DNA of 64,000 nt from Onchocerca lupi (Eukaryota > Nematoda > Chromadorea > Rhabditida > Onchocercidae), in assembly GCA_028564675.1 (NCBI GenBank), contig JAOVVO010000142.1, positions 62,001 through 126,000 on the forward strand. The letters run 5' to 3'. The notes below the pieces were generated by a model. It was given only the letters and a program-made list of their open reading frames with translations, did not search any database and was not told the origin of the DNA. The position numbers were made by a program, and so were the translations under genes. Every line of letters begins with the position of its first letter. Positions within the stretch are counted from its first letter, which is position 1. Below, piece by piece: positions 40,264 to 52,484 of this stretch.

Positions 40264-43200
40264 ATGTATTATCCAGTTCAAACACTGGCTGTCTTCAGCA
40301 TGCTTCCTGCTAAGGAAATGAGTGAAATGGAAATCAACGATCATGGAACGAAACGTTTGCTTCTTTTTTTTTTTTTTTTTTCTATATTTAAATTATTCAC
40401 AGTGCCGTTGCTTAATCATATAATCACTTTTGATAATGACATCCTATGAAATCCTAAGAAAAATAAACCTACTCGCTGCTTCGATAATCTGACACTGTAA
40501 TTTTTCTATTTCGGTTTTGATTAATTCCTTTTTATCTTATCTGTTATCTATCTTATGCAAATGAATACTATTTCCTGTCGAATTGATACAGCTTATCGCT
40601 GATTGGATTTAAAATCGTATCATGTACATTTCCATTTGCAGAAAGTATATCTGAGAACGAATCAGTAGAAACCGACTTGATTATTGGGAAGGTACGGTCT
40701 GTCAGGCATCAAAATTTTTGGCGTCCGAATTTGCAGTTCAAGGTTCATGAAATTTGACCAAATTTACTCAAGTTTATTTTTTTGTATTAGCTCTCTTGCT
40801 ATGTACCCTGTGTGCTGTTTTAATGTCAAATGAGGCTTAGCACATTGAAATATTTCACACTATTATCAAGCCAAATATTAGGTTATTCAAGTATTCAACA
40901 TTATTTTTTGACGATAAATTTTGATAGTAATTGATAACTGCATCGCTACTTTCAGAAATGTAAAACCTAGATATCGTGCATCGTTGACATTAGATATCAT
41001 TTTCAAAGAAATTTTTAAAATTTTATTGTAAAATAACTGTATTAATCCTTTGATAAAAGCAGACATTATAAGAATTTTTGTTAAATAATTTTTGTTAGTC
41101 ATATTTTTAGAATTTTGCACTATCTGCTAATGCAGGAAATTATATGGAATCTAATGGAACTAAAAAAAATGCCGGTGCGGCGATGGTCGTATTTGACACG
41201 AGTGTTCTCCTTCGGGATGCGACTTTATTACCTTTTTGTATTGAAAGTATGCTTTCTTTCCTTCTTTAGGCATCTTGAAGATAATTTTAGTTCGAATTCC
41301 TATTATTAATCTATTCACTTCATTTCCCTAAATGCATTATGAGATTGTGCGTTTATTTATCTGCTTTATCCAGGAATTTCATTTCTTTTTCTTTTCGAAC
41401 AGTTTCGATTTTGCAAGTATACGGTAAAATAACGAAGTAATTGCTTTAAAACGGTTGATTCCAGAACTATGTCATGTGCTCATTCCATATACTGTTCTGA
41501 AAGAATTGGATGGACTGAAGAAAACTGTAAGTTCATCATCCAGGGTTGCCTGTCTATCTTACCATCTTTCTCTAGTAAAGGTGTGCAAAAAAGTGATCCA
41601 CAGTGCTGCTCAATTTAATTGCATCCTGTAGTGAATTTATGATTCAGACTATTAAAGAATCAAATTGCAAATAATCGGCCAGCACTCTTAATCATCTTTT
41701 TAATTCAGCAAAAAAAGTTCGAAGATTAATGCTGTGTTAATCCCTCTTGCATGAGTGTTCCTCTTGTAACTTATAATGAATTATCCAATCCGAGATTCAT
41801 AAAAGTAATCGAATATTAATGAAGTTATTTGGTTTTTTATTCAATTTCATTTATCCAAAATTAATATTTTTTCAATAATTTCCATATCATAGCAAAAGAT
41901 TTGCCATAGGAACACGAGAAATTGCGAATGAAAGTCATTAAAACATATGGATATTTGCATGAGTACGCAAAACGTGGATGTTATTATCTACATATCGAAA
42001 ATATGTTTGAGGTATTTTTCAATCAAAAATGAATTCAATTACCAGTTGAAGAGTGCATAATCTAAGTTTCTGTTTTTGATAATAATCTTGGTCTTGTAAT
42101 TTTCGTCATTTTGAATGAAGAGTAGCATTTCATTTAATGATAAGATTTTCACGCATTTTTTTTTTGAGGCTTCATTCGGTGCAAGAGAATTCGGATGCCA
42201 AAACAATGATGATATAATCCTGAAATGCGTGCTTATCACCACCAAGAGATGTTTGTTATTTTCACTTTTTTCCACATTTGTTTGCTTCTTTAATTATTTG
42301 CAAATATGCAATAAATCATTTATTTGAATTCGTTGTCACTCTTATTTTCAGAAATCATTCTCACACTTTCATCAACTTTATTTACTTTCTACTTCTGTTA
42401 CCATACATTTCTTATAACTTCTGCCGTTGAATCAATCCATAGCGATGATCATGCGTTAGCTATTACTAACCTTTGTCGATTATTTTCGTACATTATTTTA
42501 CATATCCTGCTCATCATTTTTCAGAAAAGTTATCTTAATCTAAACCCATCTTCTTTTAGACAGAAATGCGGGAGTATCGGTGATGTTCGTCACAACTGAT
42601 AAAAGTCTTGCGGTAAAAGCAATGGCGCATAACATTGTTACAGTTGATGGAAATGTATGTATTTGTTCATTATATGATTTGACTTTAATAATTTTTCCAA
42701 GTTCTTTTTTCCCTATGCATCACAATCTGTTAATTATAGTTAACATTGTTTGAAATTTAGTGCAATATTTCTCTTGATAATGGTGCTACTGCAGACTGAA
42801 CACAGTGAGTATCAACCTTTTATATTAGCCGTTAATTCTAGTCCATCCATTAGTTCGACTATCGATAATTGAGACATTAAGAAATTTTTCGCGCCACTTT
42901 CCATCGCAACTTTTCATTTTTCTGTATTAAATCTTCGTAATCATCAGCATAACTTTTCTTGATAAGCATTTCTTTTAGCTTCAAAGGCGTTTAATGTTTG
43001 GATGAACAAAATTTTTTGGGATCAAAACAGAAATTAAGTTTGATTAAACCAAATAATTGGACTCGTTCCCACAACAGCTTCCAAATAACTGGATATAGTC
43101 ATATTTTTAGGAATTATTTCATCTGCTGATAACTAATTCATCAAGGGCTAACAAACCACGTTCAGCGGGAAGTTCTATGCAGTCGCTTTATGAATTTGCT

Positions 43201-46200
43201 CATACTGTACCTGTCAGACATTTCTACCCCAAAATAAGGAACGACTCACAAGTTTTACCTAAAATGTTTGTGCGTTGTTCGTCTCCGACATTTTCACCAG
43301 CGACATTCGTGTATCCACCTAAAACACAATTCCTTGTGCAGAATAATGGATTTTCGATCCAAAATAGATTTTGCATGCCTTTGTGGAATGAAGCCTCAAC
43401 TGAAGGTCCACAGATTCTTTCTCCATACGCAGTTCAAATGATCGATGAGACAGTAAGCAAGTTCAACTTATTTAGATACAATTTTAATTAACTAATAAGC
43501 ATCAGTCTGAAATTTATTGATACGATTATTTTCTGTATTTACGCCAAATCAAAAAGAGGATCTGTTGATAAGTTGTAAGCTCTGAAATGAAATAGGGAGA
43601 AAGTCCGAAAAGTTAGTTTAATATGTTCGGTATCGAAAAAAATATGGACCAACAGAATATATATCTGGTGATTTATTCATCATTCTTTATAATTTGTTGC
43701 AATGCAACCGTGAATGAAGGTTATCTTAATTACCGTATTATCAGGACTATCCCGTCATTAAATACTTCGCTTTTCTCAATGCTGGTAACATTGATACCAG
43801 CATCATCACCATTGTAAACTACCTTAAAAGAGATGTTCGCGATATTAGACATTAGATCATCTTAATTCATTGTCTAGGCAATTTATAGTTCGTATCACTA
43901 TTTTTTGTAGTTATTATACTATTTTCTGATTTTTCTGACACTTCGAGATATATTCTAACTAAAATTTCAAAAAGGTTACAGACTGCAAAAATTGAAACTT
44001 CATAAGTCGCCGAAAGTACTTTTGAAAAATAATTGCAATCTTTAGGCTTATAAAGCGAAATTGACTTTACTTTATCTATAAAGATGGCTTCATACCAGAA
44101 GCTTAGCAAGATAAAATATTTCACTTTAATTAGTTAGAACAGATCAGTTTTGCTTTAATGACATGGCATTATCCGATCTTTTTGCAGTGTTCTGTTCATT
44201 TTTTGATATCTAGATTTTTTCGTAATTTTTTTTCTTCGAGATGAGTTCGTCGTAAAAGATGTGAATTTGCATTCAAACTAGACCGCATATATGAATTTAC
44301 AATATTCTAATAACTTGTATACTGATTCTGGCACTTTTCGATCAGGAAGTAGTTAACCTGCTCAGAAAGTTATAACGAAAGCTGTTGTCAAATATTTCGC
44401 GTTGGGATGAGCTTCTCTGGAAAACTGGGTCATAGAAATAAAATGAATTCAGTGGATGATATAGGGAAGCTTTATGAAATATTTTACTCATAAATTTCAA
44501 GACGATAACTTTTATTCTAATGAATGTATTCATGCCAACTTTTCGGACTAGAATGAAATATTTTTATTAGGGTTATATTGAATGAATGATAAGTTTTAGG
44601 CGTCGCAATTGATTTATTCATCAGCGCCATCTGATTTTATACAAATTGAGATATTTTTAAATAAAAAATGACTTAATAAACTTTTAAATAGTTGATGAAA
44701 ATAAATTCAACTAAATACGAGGTAAACATGTTAGAATGGAATTTATGGTTTGTTCTTGTTTTGTTGACACTCACCGCTAAAGTTTCGAATTCCTTCACTT
44801 TTTTTAAAAATACTGAAACATTGGGAATATTTTTCTTTTTTTTCTCTTTATTTTTTTCAGACATGTTTTAGCGAAAATGGAAAGAATAATACAATGTTGG
44901 AATAATGAGATCGAAAGATGGATGTACATATTTCACAAGATAAATTGAAGTAAATGTCATGCTGATTTTATCTTGTCTTTGTTTAGGACATTATTGATAA
45001 TATTTTGCTCTCTCTCTCTCCTTACATATAACATTAATATATTGTTGTTATTGTATACAATATTAATATATATTACATACAATATTAGCGTATGTTATTG
45101 GAAAGCCTCCCTATTTTGAGCATGGATAATTGGTTAAGTTTTGGATGAAGTTAAATAACTATCAAAAATACCAAATAGTAATAATGAATCTTTTTTTTTT
45201 CTTGGCTTGTTTATGAAAATTTTCAAGTATTGCGAAAAACACCCCTTGATATTCAAATACATTTCTTTAATTTATTTACTAATTTGTTTCTTTTATTTCA
45301 TGTTAATTCTTGTCCTTTAAGATGTCTTTTTCCTTCAAAAAAAAAAAGAAAAAAAAAGAAAGAAAAAAGAACCTTTTACTTGAAAAGTAGCTTGTCATTT
45401 ACTCCTTCAACAAAGCTACGGAATCAGTTTCAGCACGTGATTCTTGCAAGCACAAATTTAGTTGAAATTCGATAATTTCATGTGATCTCTTTATTTTGTG
45501 CTATTGGTTGCAATATTTTGTTTTATAAATAAGGGTTTGTTTTTTCTGTTTCAAGTTTACGAGTTTACATTTGTCACGTTTACAAAGCATTATGCGATAT
45601 CTTTTCCAATGATCATCAAAACTATCCGATCATCCAGCTCACCATACTTTTTGATGTTTCCGTCTCTGGCAAACTTGCATGACTATAAAACGACTTTTTG
45701 GAGAAGGTTATCGTCACCCGAACAAATCTGCTTATTCGTTTGCAATTAGATTATTCATTACTAAATCTTTTTCATTAATCTCCAGTGCAAGATGTAACGA
45801 CGCAAAACGTGACAGCTTGAGATCGAGTGTAAGGAATTTACCATTTCTGAAAAATCTTTTTGTACTTAGGTCAACGCGCTACATAAGCGACTTTTATCCA
45901 TCATGGTAACTTCTCAAAGTTAATCTATAAGAATTCTTGAAAGTCGAAAGATGGCATTAAGAACGAACATTTTATAAAAAGTCGTCAACATATGCAGTTA
46001 TCAAACTTACTAACTTTTTCAAAGATGGCTAGTTAATGAACAAGAAAATGCATCGAAGATTTAGAAGTATCGATCATTGCTAATTCTGATTTAGAGATAC
46101 TAAAATGGAAATGGATATGTGAACTTTAAATACTGTGCTGAGCAATCGGGAAATGTATAATTTGAAGGAAAAAGTAGGTCTAAAATTGAGAATTGATATA

Positions 46201-46746
46201 AAACATATTCTACACTCTTCAGACATTTAAACAATGCTTTTCAAAGTGTAAAACACGTTTTTCAGAAATTGCAAACGAAAGAAGATGTCCGTGTAGTTCA
46301 CATCTCTTGCCAAATCGTTTGCTTTAGCTCTTTATGATAATGGTGATGATCTGCAAAAAACGCTTCTGGCTTTGTTTTGTCCATCGAAGACTCTGTATTA
46401 CCGATGCAGTCACATAGCAGCACTTCCAAAATTCTCATGTGCAGGTATATCCAATTATCTGAAATTCAAATTTTCAAGACACTAAAATTTGATTTAATTA
46501 TCCTTTTGGTTAGCTTCATGCAAGAAAAGATATGGTCCCTATCCACCAAAAAATAAAGTTAGCATCCAAATTCCTCAATTTTCACTGTCAGGATATACAA
46601 AACAAATTTACAACTGCAATACCGATGTAATATCTTTCTCGTCCGATCCTTTGCACTTTTTAATCCAAATCTTAGAAAAAGGATTTGAAGATACTGGAGA
46701 TTTCGGATTTCCGAAAATTGCATATCTGAAGTTTCAAGTGGAATGA
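40264..46746 (+). CDS. PIN-domain endoribonuclease, SWT1-like
   Basis: Likely RNA endonuclease of the PIN fold, the family of Swt1 (mRNP surveillance at nuclear pores) and SMG6. Thirteen exons: 40264-40354, 40642-40691, 41111-41246, 41465-41526, 41910-42004, 42443-42487, 42564-42654, 43111-43452, 45588-45706, 45786-45828, 45870-45905, 46297-46444, 46514-46746; all phases close, 496 residues. Four acidic sites are visible in order: MVVFDTSVLL (Asp76), IPYTVLKELDGLKK, ENIDDHALAITNL, and VMFVTTDKSLAVKA. This order and the NxDD block fit SWT1 better than SMG6. The C-terminal half (exons 8-13) is unrecognised; it contains SLAKSFALALYDNGDDLQKT and ends YLKFQVE. Least certain are the first exon, the 41910-42443 splice and the start of exon 9. 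AATAAA lies at 46821-46826. The last exons could belong to a separate gene. Confidence 0.75.
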
Positions 46747-47430
46747 AATGAAATTGAAAAACAAAATGACGATGTCTGAAAGTTTATTTTACAATTGTAA
46801 GGTAGGAATACAATATGGGAAATAAATTTATCAGTATTTTTTAAATGATTTTATAATAATTGTAATAGGAAGCTGGAGATGATCCGATGAATAAATATGA
46901 AGCAAATAATCCGAATTAGGTCATATGTTATTCACACAACTTGCGACCTGTATTATTTCGCAAACTCATCTGTCATGGACGGAGTAATTCTTCTTATATC
47001 TTGTATAAAGAAGACTTAAATGTATTTTGACTTTTTTTTCAAGCTAATTTTTTGTTAATACTCAATATTTATTCATTTCTTCTATCCTCTTTCCATTCAT
47101 ATTTCAAAACATATATTAATAAATATATTAATTTATATTATACAACAAAACTTCGTGAAGAAGCATTCGCAGTGACTATTAGAAGACATCACGCTTACTC
47201 ACTCTTATCATCATGCAGAAATTGAATGACATAATTAATAGACAACAATACATAATTATTGCACAGATTCATTCCTTAATTCCAAGAATAATATTGAAAT
47301 AAGAATAAATAGATAAATTGAAATACAACTGTAACTTTTTAAAGCACTCTAAACTTTGGAATTAATACAAATAATCCTCAAAATAAATTTCAAATGCATA
47401 AAAGAATCGCCCAAATCATGATCAATATGC
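46747..47430. other. Convergent 3' intergenic region
   Basis: Lies between the PIN gene and the zinc-finger gene, whose 3' ends face each other. It holds AATAAA at 46821-46826 for the PIN gene. The rest is AT-rich with no supported exon. Confidence 0.5.
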
Positions 47431-48918
47431 TTATACACCATACTTCATGGGTGGGAAACATTCGGTAACTTTGTTGAAGTAAAACTGTAAAATCCCAAGT
47501 GGCACAGTTGGAACGAACAGATTTGCATCCACATTACCGTGTATTTCTTTGGTGTGGCATACAACATCCGGAATACGATAGGCGGCAAATTCACAACGCG
47601 TGCACTGAAATGGGAAACGATCGCCTACCTGAAATACCCACGAAAGATGCATCCATGCATGAAATTCTAGGAATTTCTTGAGTACCTGAAATGATCCAGC
47701 GAATTATGTGGAGGACAAAGATAGAGAAGATAATAATAATATTAATCTAATGAAATTCTTTAATTTTAAAATACCTTTGAATGGCAAATTGCGCAAGAAA
47801 GTTGCTGATCATTGCCAAAATTATAGGACTCTCCATAACCATAGAAATGACGACGACATGCAATATTGGAGGCCAACAAATCTATCGTTTTAATATGCCC
47901 AAGCGCAATTGTATCTGCAAACGATTACTTATGTAATAAAAAAAAAAGACCTTGATAAAAAAGATAAGACGGAGAAGTGCAATTCTTTTTTATTTTAGAA
48001 GAAATCTTGTAAAAGCTTGCGAGCATACTGTAAAAACATTCGTAGAAATTCTTGCATTGATAGCTTTTTTAGACAAATAAACAACTTAATAATTATCCAT
48101 TCTCAAAATGATTCATACAATGAATCACTTCGTTAAGATGCCGCAAATTCGACCATTTCACTCTCGTTTACTGTATTAGGCATGTACATTTACTGTATGC
48201 GTAGTAGGAATGGATGCAGAGTCATATGCGTAATAGCATTCTATACATGGCATACTGTACAGAGTTTATGTTACACCGCACGTATAAACTGTATACTATA
48301 TGCCAAGCAGTGCAACATTTTACCCGCATCTTCAACCTTTTTTTCATTTTAACCCTGAATAATCCTTATCTTCGTATTCGATGATGCTCAAATCGATACC
48401 TGGCGATGTCGGTGAATCCGTCAAATGTCGCTTCTTCGCTTTGACGGCAGTTCCAGAGTACAGGATATCGGGAGAAACTGGAACTGTTCTTGGCAAGTCA
48501 TCATCATCTGTGGATTCCGTAAGATTGATGAGTGTTCTTGGTGGCGCTACCCATTTATGATTTTCATTCATCTGAAACAATCTATTTGCTACAGTTTTAC
48601 ACTTCTTTCGTATTATTTCTATCTCTTGCACTGTTTTTTTTACTATTGCTTTCCTTTGTAACCGTCCAATGTGATACGCAGTCGGATATTTTCACGCCTT
48701 CATCACACGTAAATTCCACGTGCTTCATTACACATTTCCCCATTGTAATCGTTGTCACGGCGGATTCGAATAAGTCAACAGAAAGCCAAAGGAAAAAAGT
48801 GAGACTCAGTAAATTACTCAGCCACAATAATTAAAATTAAAGCTGCAAGTTAAAGTGAATAAATCATTTGACGTAAACACACCTGTCGACGTTGATTATT
48901 TTTGCGTTCTTTCTCCAT
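47431..48918 (-). CDS. Small C2H2 zinc-finger protein
   Basis: Four exons from the start: 48883-48918, 48400-48571, 47775-47914, 47431-47685; 200 residues. The N-terminus is basic (MEKERKNNQRRQ). An acidic, Ser/Thr-rich stretch (STDDDDLPRT) follows, with a KAKKRH basic patch that could be a nuclear localisation signal. Two zinc-binding motifs come next: CAIC-x11-H-x3-H, spanning an intron, and CTRC-x12-H-x4-H. The tail is PTVPLGILQFYFNKVTECFP. I do not recognise a named family; a nuclear DNA- or protein-binding role is inferred only from the fingers. The exon 2 donor was set at 48400 because it alone continues in frame into exon 3. Reading past it stays open for about 19 codons before a stop, so an alternative short form is possible. 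Confidence 0.75.
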
Positions 48919-51025
48919 TTTTTGAACTTCAGGATACGTCTTGATTGTTAAATACTACAATCTAATTGGAATATAGAGTAATTTCAAGTGAAAATATATT
49001 TGAGAAGTACTCGATATGAACCTGAATTTTTTATCCCGCCGACATTTGAAAAATTTCATCCATTTTTGTAATCGGATAAAATGATAAAAAAAAAAGTAAT
49101 GAGAGACGGGTAAGAAACGCTAGCCATACACAGAGGATACGTGAGGATACATCATGTATGGGAATAGACCGACATGCGCTCACGCACGCTTACGTCAATC
49201 CATCCGCTAAACATCCCTCAAAACAGGAGCGAATTACCTACCAACCACTCTGCAACGCTTCCAAGTACATAAGCGAGCTTTCTGGAATGCATTCAGCTTT
49301 TATATCACATCCTCATGCGCAAACACAATATTCAAATTAGGTTCCAGGATATTTATACAAATATGGTGCTGATTTATTGATTTTTTCGTCATACAGTTCC
49401 TTGATGAGCAGGGATTGGCTTACTTATTTTAGAATTGTGATTTCATTTGTTGGTATGCTTAATATGATGATGATGTATTGATGCGTTGAGAAGTACGCGT
49501 GTGCTATGTCAAGGTACGTAAAGCGAATTATTTGTGTTTTGTTGGGATGCATGATTATAGATGTGATAAGTTCACGTGTTACGTGGAACGCACGTTTACA
49601 TATGTGATTTGACGTATTCGAGACTATGAATACGTTGTTTAGCTGACTTTTGTGTCTGCGTGAGTTTGCATAGTTTCACATTTGCACGTGCGTGGGTGCT
49701 TCCTTCTTCCCTCTCCTTCTCTCTTTCGCCTTCGTCCAGAAATCTGCTTTCTTCATTGCATGCTAATCAGTCCCTTCATATTGTTATATAAGGCTTTTTT
49801 CTTTTCTTCATCTAATATAATGGTTTATACGTAAGTTATCGTTATCACTTTAACAGTGATAACAGATGTGATCGTCACAGTCGTCGAATATCATCCAGGA
49901 AGAGGAATCGTGCTTCGGAAAGATGATATACTAATGTGATGGTTGATGGTGGGAATTTTCCTAAGAGAGAAAGAGGAGGAAAGGTGAAAATGAGAATATG
50001 TGACAACATAAGATTAGGTGATAATGATAGCAGTGGAGGAAATTAAGGATTAAGTTAAACCTGAGTAAACTTGAAAGTAACGGAATATTCTAAAAATTAA
50101 TTGACATGCAATAAGTGGGCGAGGAAGTTTTGAATTTCCAGGTGAAAATACCATAGCTGTGGAATTCACTTTAAATAATTATTATATTTCATTTTTGCGA
50201 CAGTAGAGGCGTAAACATTCGTGTCATTTTGGTGAATCGGAAAAAAATGGCTGACAATGACGATGATTGTGTTTTAATTTATGAAACGATGAATAATTAA
50301 TAAAAGAATACTTGTGAACAATCGATTCAAGTAATCTGAATTTTGTACTCATCATTTCGCACAGTTCTTGTAACGAATTATTTCTCGGAAGCGACTGGTA
50401 AATTGATGAATTGCAGAGAATGGTTCAACATGCATTTTTCAGTATTAAGAACCAGTAGATTACATTTGCATCACCATCAGAAGATGACATAGTGAAAGAG
50501 ATGGCTTATAAATGGAATGACTTGTGAAATCGAACATCAATCGTTTTTACAATTTAACCGAAGTTTTAATTAAACCGATTCTGCTTTCTTTTTTCCTTAA
50601 GGAAAATTACATTTGTTCTTGATACCCTTTTTTTGAATTGACTGAATTTTATGACAAATCGGTGATGAAAACTAATGACAACGACAATGATTTTTCGTTT
50701 ATGAAAAGAAAATCCCTACGCAAATGAAGGGAAATATGATAAATTAGTAGAGATAATATAACAATAAAAAAATCTCCAGAATTTTCTAACCTTCTTTGGA
50801 AAACCTGGGACAATTATAATTATATATGTTCTAATAGACTTTTTTCTATTATTAACTAAACATTTTCTCAAAACTCGCTTCATTTTATGACAATTCATTA
50901 TTATTCTCTTGAACTTTCCAAAATTTCACATATTTCTCTGTTTCACGATGTTGAAGTCCTAAAATTTTAATTCCCAATGATTTTTGAACATAGTTTTACT
51001 TCGAAAGAGACAATTATTTTTGCAG

Positions 51026-51074
51026 ATTTCTGAAGATCCAGAAAAACAGGAGCAAGAAAAGGAACTGAAGCAAG
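51026..51074 (+). other. Isolated exon-like segment, gene unknown
   Basis: Flanked by TTTTTGCAG and by a GTATCC donor. It reads ISEDPEKQEQEKELKQ in the only frame without a stop. A possible partner upstream is MADNDDDC from an ATG near 50,248; downstream, an acceptor near 51,829 would add two Asp codons and a stop. The resulting tiny acidic protein is speculative. It may be an exon of an unrecognised gene or a chance match. Confidence 0.25.
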
Positions 51075-51677
51075 GTATCCTTCACCTTCAACTTGCTTCA
51101 GGATACTTCATTCAGAGTTTGTATCATTTTTCGTCAAAATTATGAAATATATATTTCCATGTTAACTGATTTCCTGTTTTATTTGCAAAATTGATCTTTT
51201 ATGTTGGAAAAGAAATGGCATAATTTTTTTGAGAGTTCAGTGCCATGAATGGTTTTTGAAAATATGGCTGAAAACGCTGTATAAAAATTTATTGGAAAAA
51301 TACTGAGTTTTTCATCTCGTCTTTTTTCTTTTGTTTTTGACTTGATTAGCAAGTTGGTTTGTATTGTTGTACTAGCATGATTTAAATTTTAGTTTAAATT
51401 TTGGGTTTGGAGCCAGAATGCATAGTTTGTACAGTCGGTTTTCCTGGCACAATAAAATAACTGATTAAATGAAGAAATACAGCGAGAACCAATTGGGTAT
51501 CGAGTGAAACTGCCAATGAAAAGTATCCGATGACTGTCGCCAATTTTTCAAAAATTTTTGCAATCACCAATGATGCGTAATTATTATTGTACTTGAGTAA
51601 TGCATGTTGAGCCAAATTATCAAAATGCTACTCATTATCAAGCTCATGAATACTGATTAATGGGACTATTTTCTTTT

Positions 51678-51762
51678 ATTTATTATTATTTATTTATTTT
51701 ATTATTATTATTATTAATAACAATTATTATTATTGTTATTATTATTATTAATTATTATTATT
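51678..51762. repeat. (ATT)n/(TTTA)n-rich simple repeat
   Basis: About 85 bases made of A and T only, except for two isolated C/G bases, in ATT and TTTA units. No coding content. Confidence 0.8.
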
Positions 51763-52061
51763 CCTTCTGTTATTTTTTCATGTTTCCTTCAGATTTCACT
51801 TTTATTATAAACACTACTTTTTTTCCAGACGACTGAACATATTTCACGTCAGAAAAGGAAAGATGATTAATCCATCGTTATGAACCTTTTCAATTAAGAT
51901 ATCCTGATAGAATTGACTTCTTCCCGGTTATACCCAACATAATCTCGGATATCTCAGTGAGGATTCTATGTAGTTGGACATCCGGATAATTAATTTCAGG
52001 TTAAGATCTACACGTAATTTCGAACTCATGTATAGATTGTTTCATGAAACAATATTCATAT

Positions 52062-52484
52062 TCATATTTCTTTATAATGAAAAACAAATCTATTGTTTAT
52101 TTTGCTCTGTAATGCAATCTTGCTTAGGATTAAGTAAAATCCACCAAAAAAGGTCAGTATATTCCCGAACTGATAACTTCGACTTCTTTCTTGAGGCTCA
52201 TTCATAATCTGAACATATCTTCCTTTTCTCAAATGAATCCCTTTTTTTTTCGTATAATAATCTCTATCCATGTCCTTCAATTGAAAATTTTTGAAATTTT
52301 TTTTGGAAATATTTCGCAACATAGATTTCCTGTTGAATACGTTCCAAAAAGCTAAGATGTTCCATTCCATCCAAAGAATATAGATGATGTGAGCTCCCTT
52401 GTTAGGCATGAAAAATCTATGAATTGCTAACGCCTTAAAGCATTTGGAAAAATTTATTGCGATAAATTTAGAAACTTGAAGCAT
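52062..52484 (-). CDS. Hypothetical 140-codon open frame, unknown
   Basis: An ATG-initiated single-exon frame of 140 codons on the minus strand; the longest in the window apart from one created by a microsatellite. It contains basic stretches (RKSMLRNISKKNFKNFQLKD) and a hydrophobic segment near the end (ILTFFGGFYLILSKIAL) that could span a membrane. No family is recognised. In DNA this AT-rich, a chance frame of this length is possible, and neither splice nor promoter signals support it. Confidence 0.25.
   Translation of the reverse strand: MLQVSKFIAINFSKCFKALAIHRFFMPNKGAHIIYILWMEWNILAFWNVFNRKSMLRNISKKNFKNFQLKDMDRDYYTKKKGIHLRKGRYVQIMNEPQERSRSYQFGNILTFFGGFYLILSKIALQSKINNRFVFHYKEI

Noticed and set aside
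42324..42442. Longer version of PIN exon 6
   Set aside because: The extra residues derive from a pyrimidine tract and its phase does not match the preceding exon; the 42443 start does.
43867..44124. 85-codon minus frame within the PIN gene intron
   Set aside because: No family resemblance, no splice partners, Phe/Ile/Lys-rich as expected by chance.
48354..48399. Donor at 48354 for zinc-finger exon 2
   Set aside because: Joining it to exon 3 produces a stop after eight codons, while the donor at 48400 keeps the frame.
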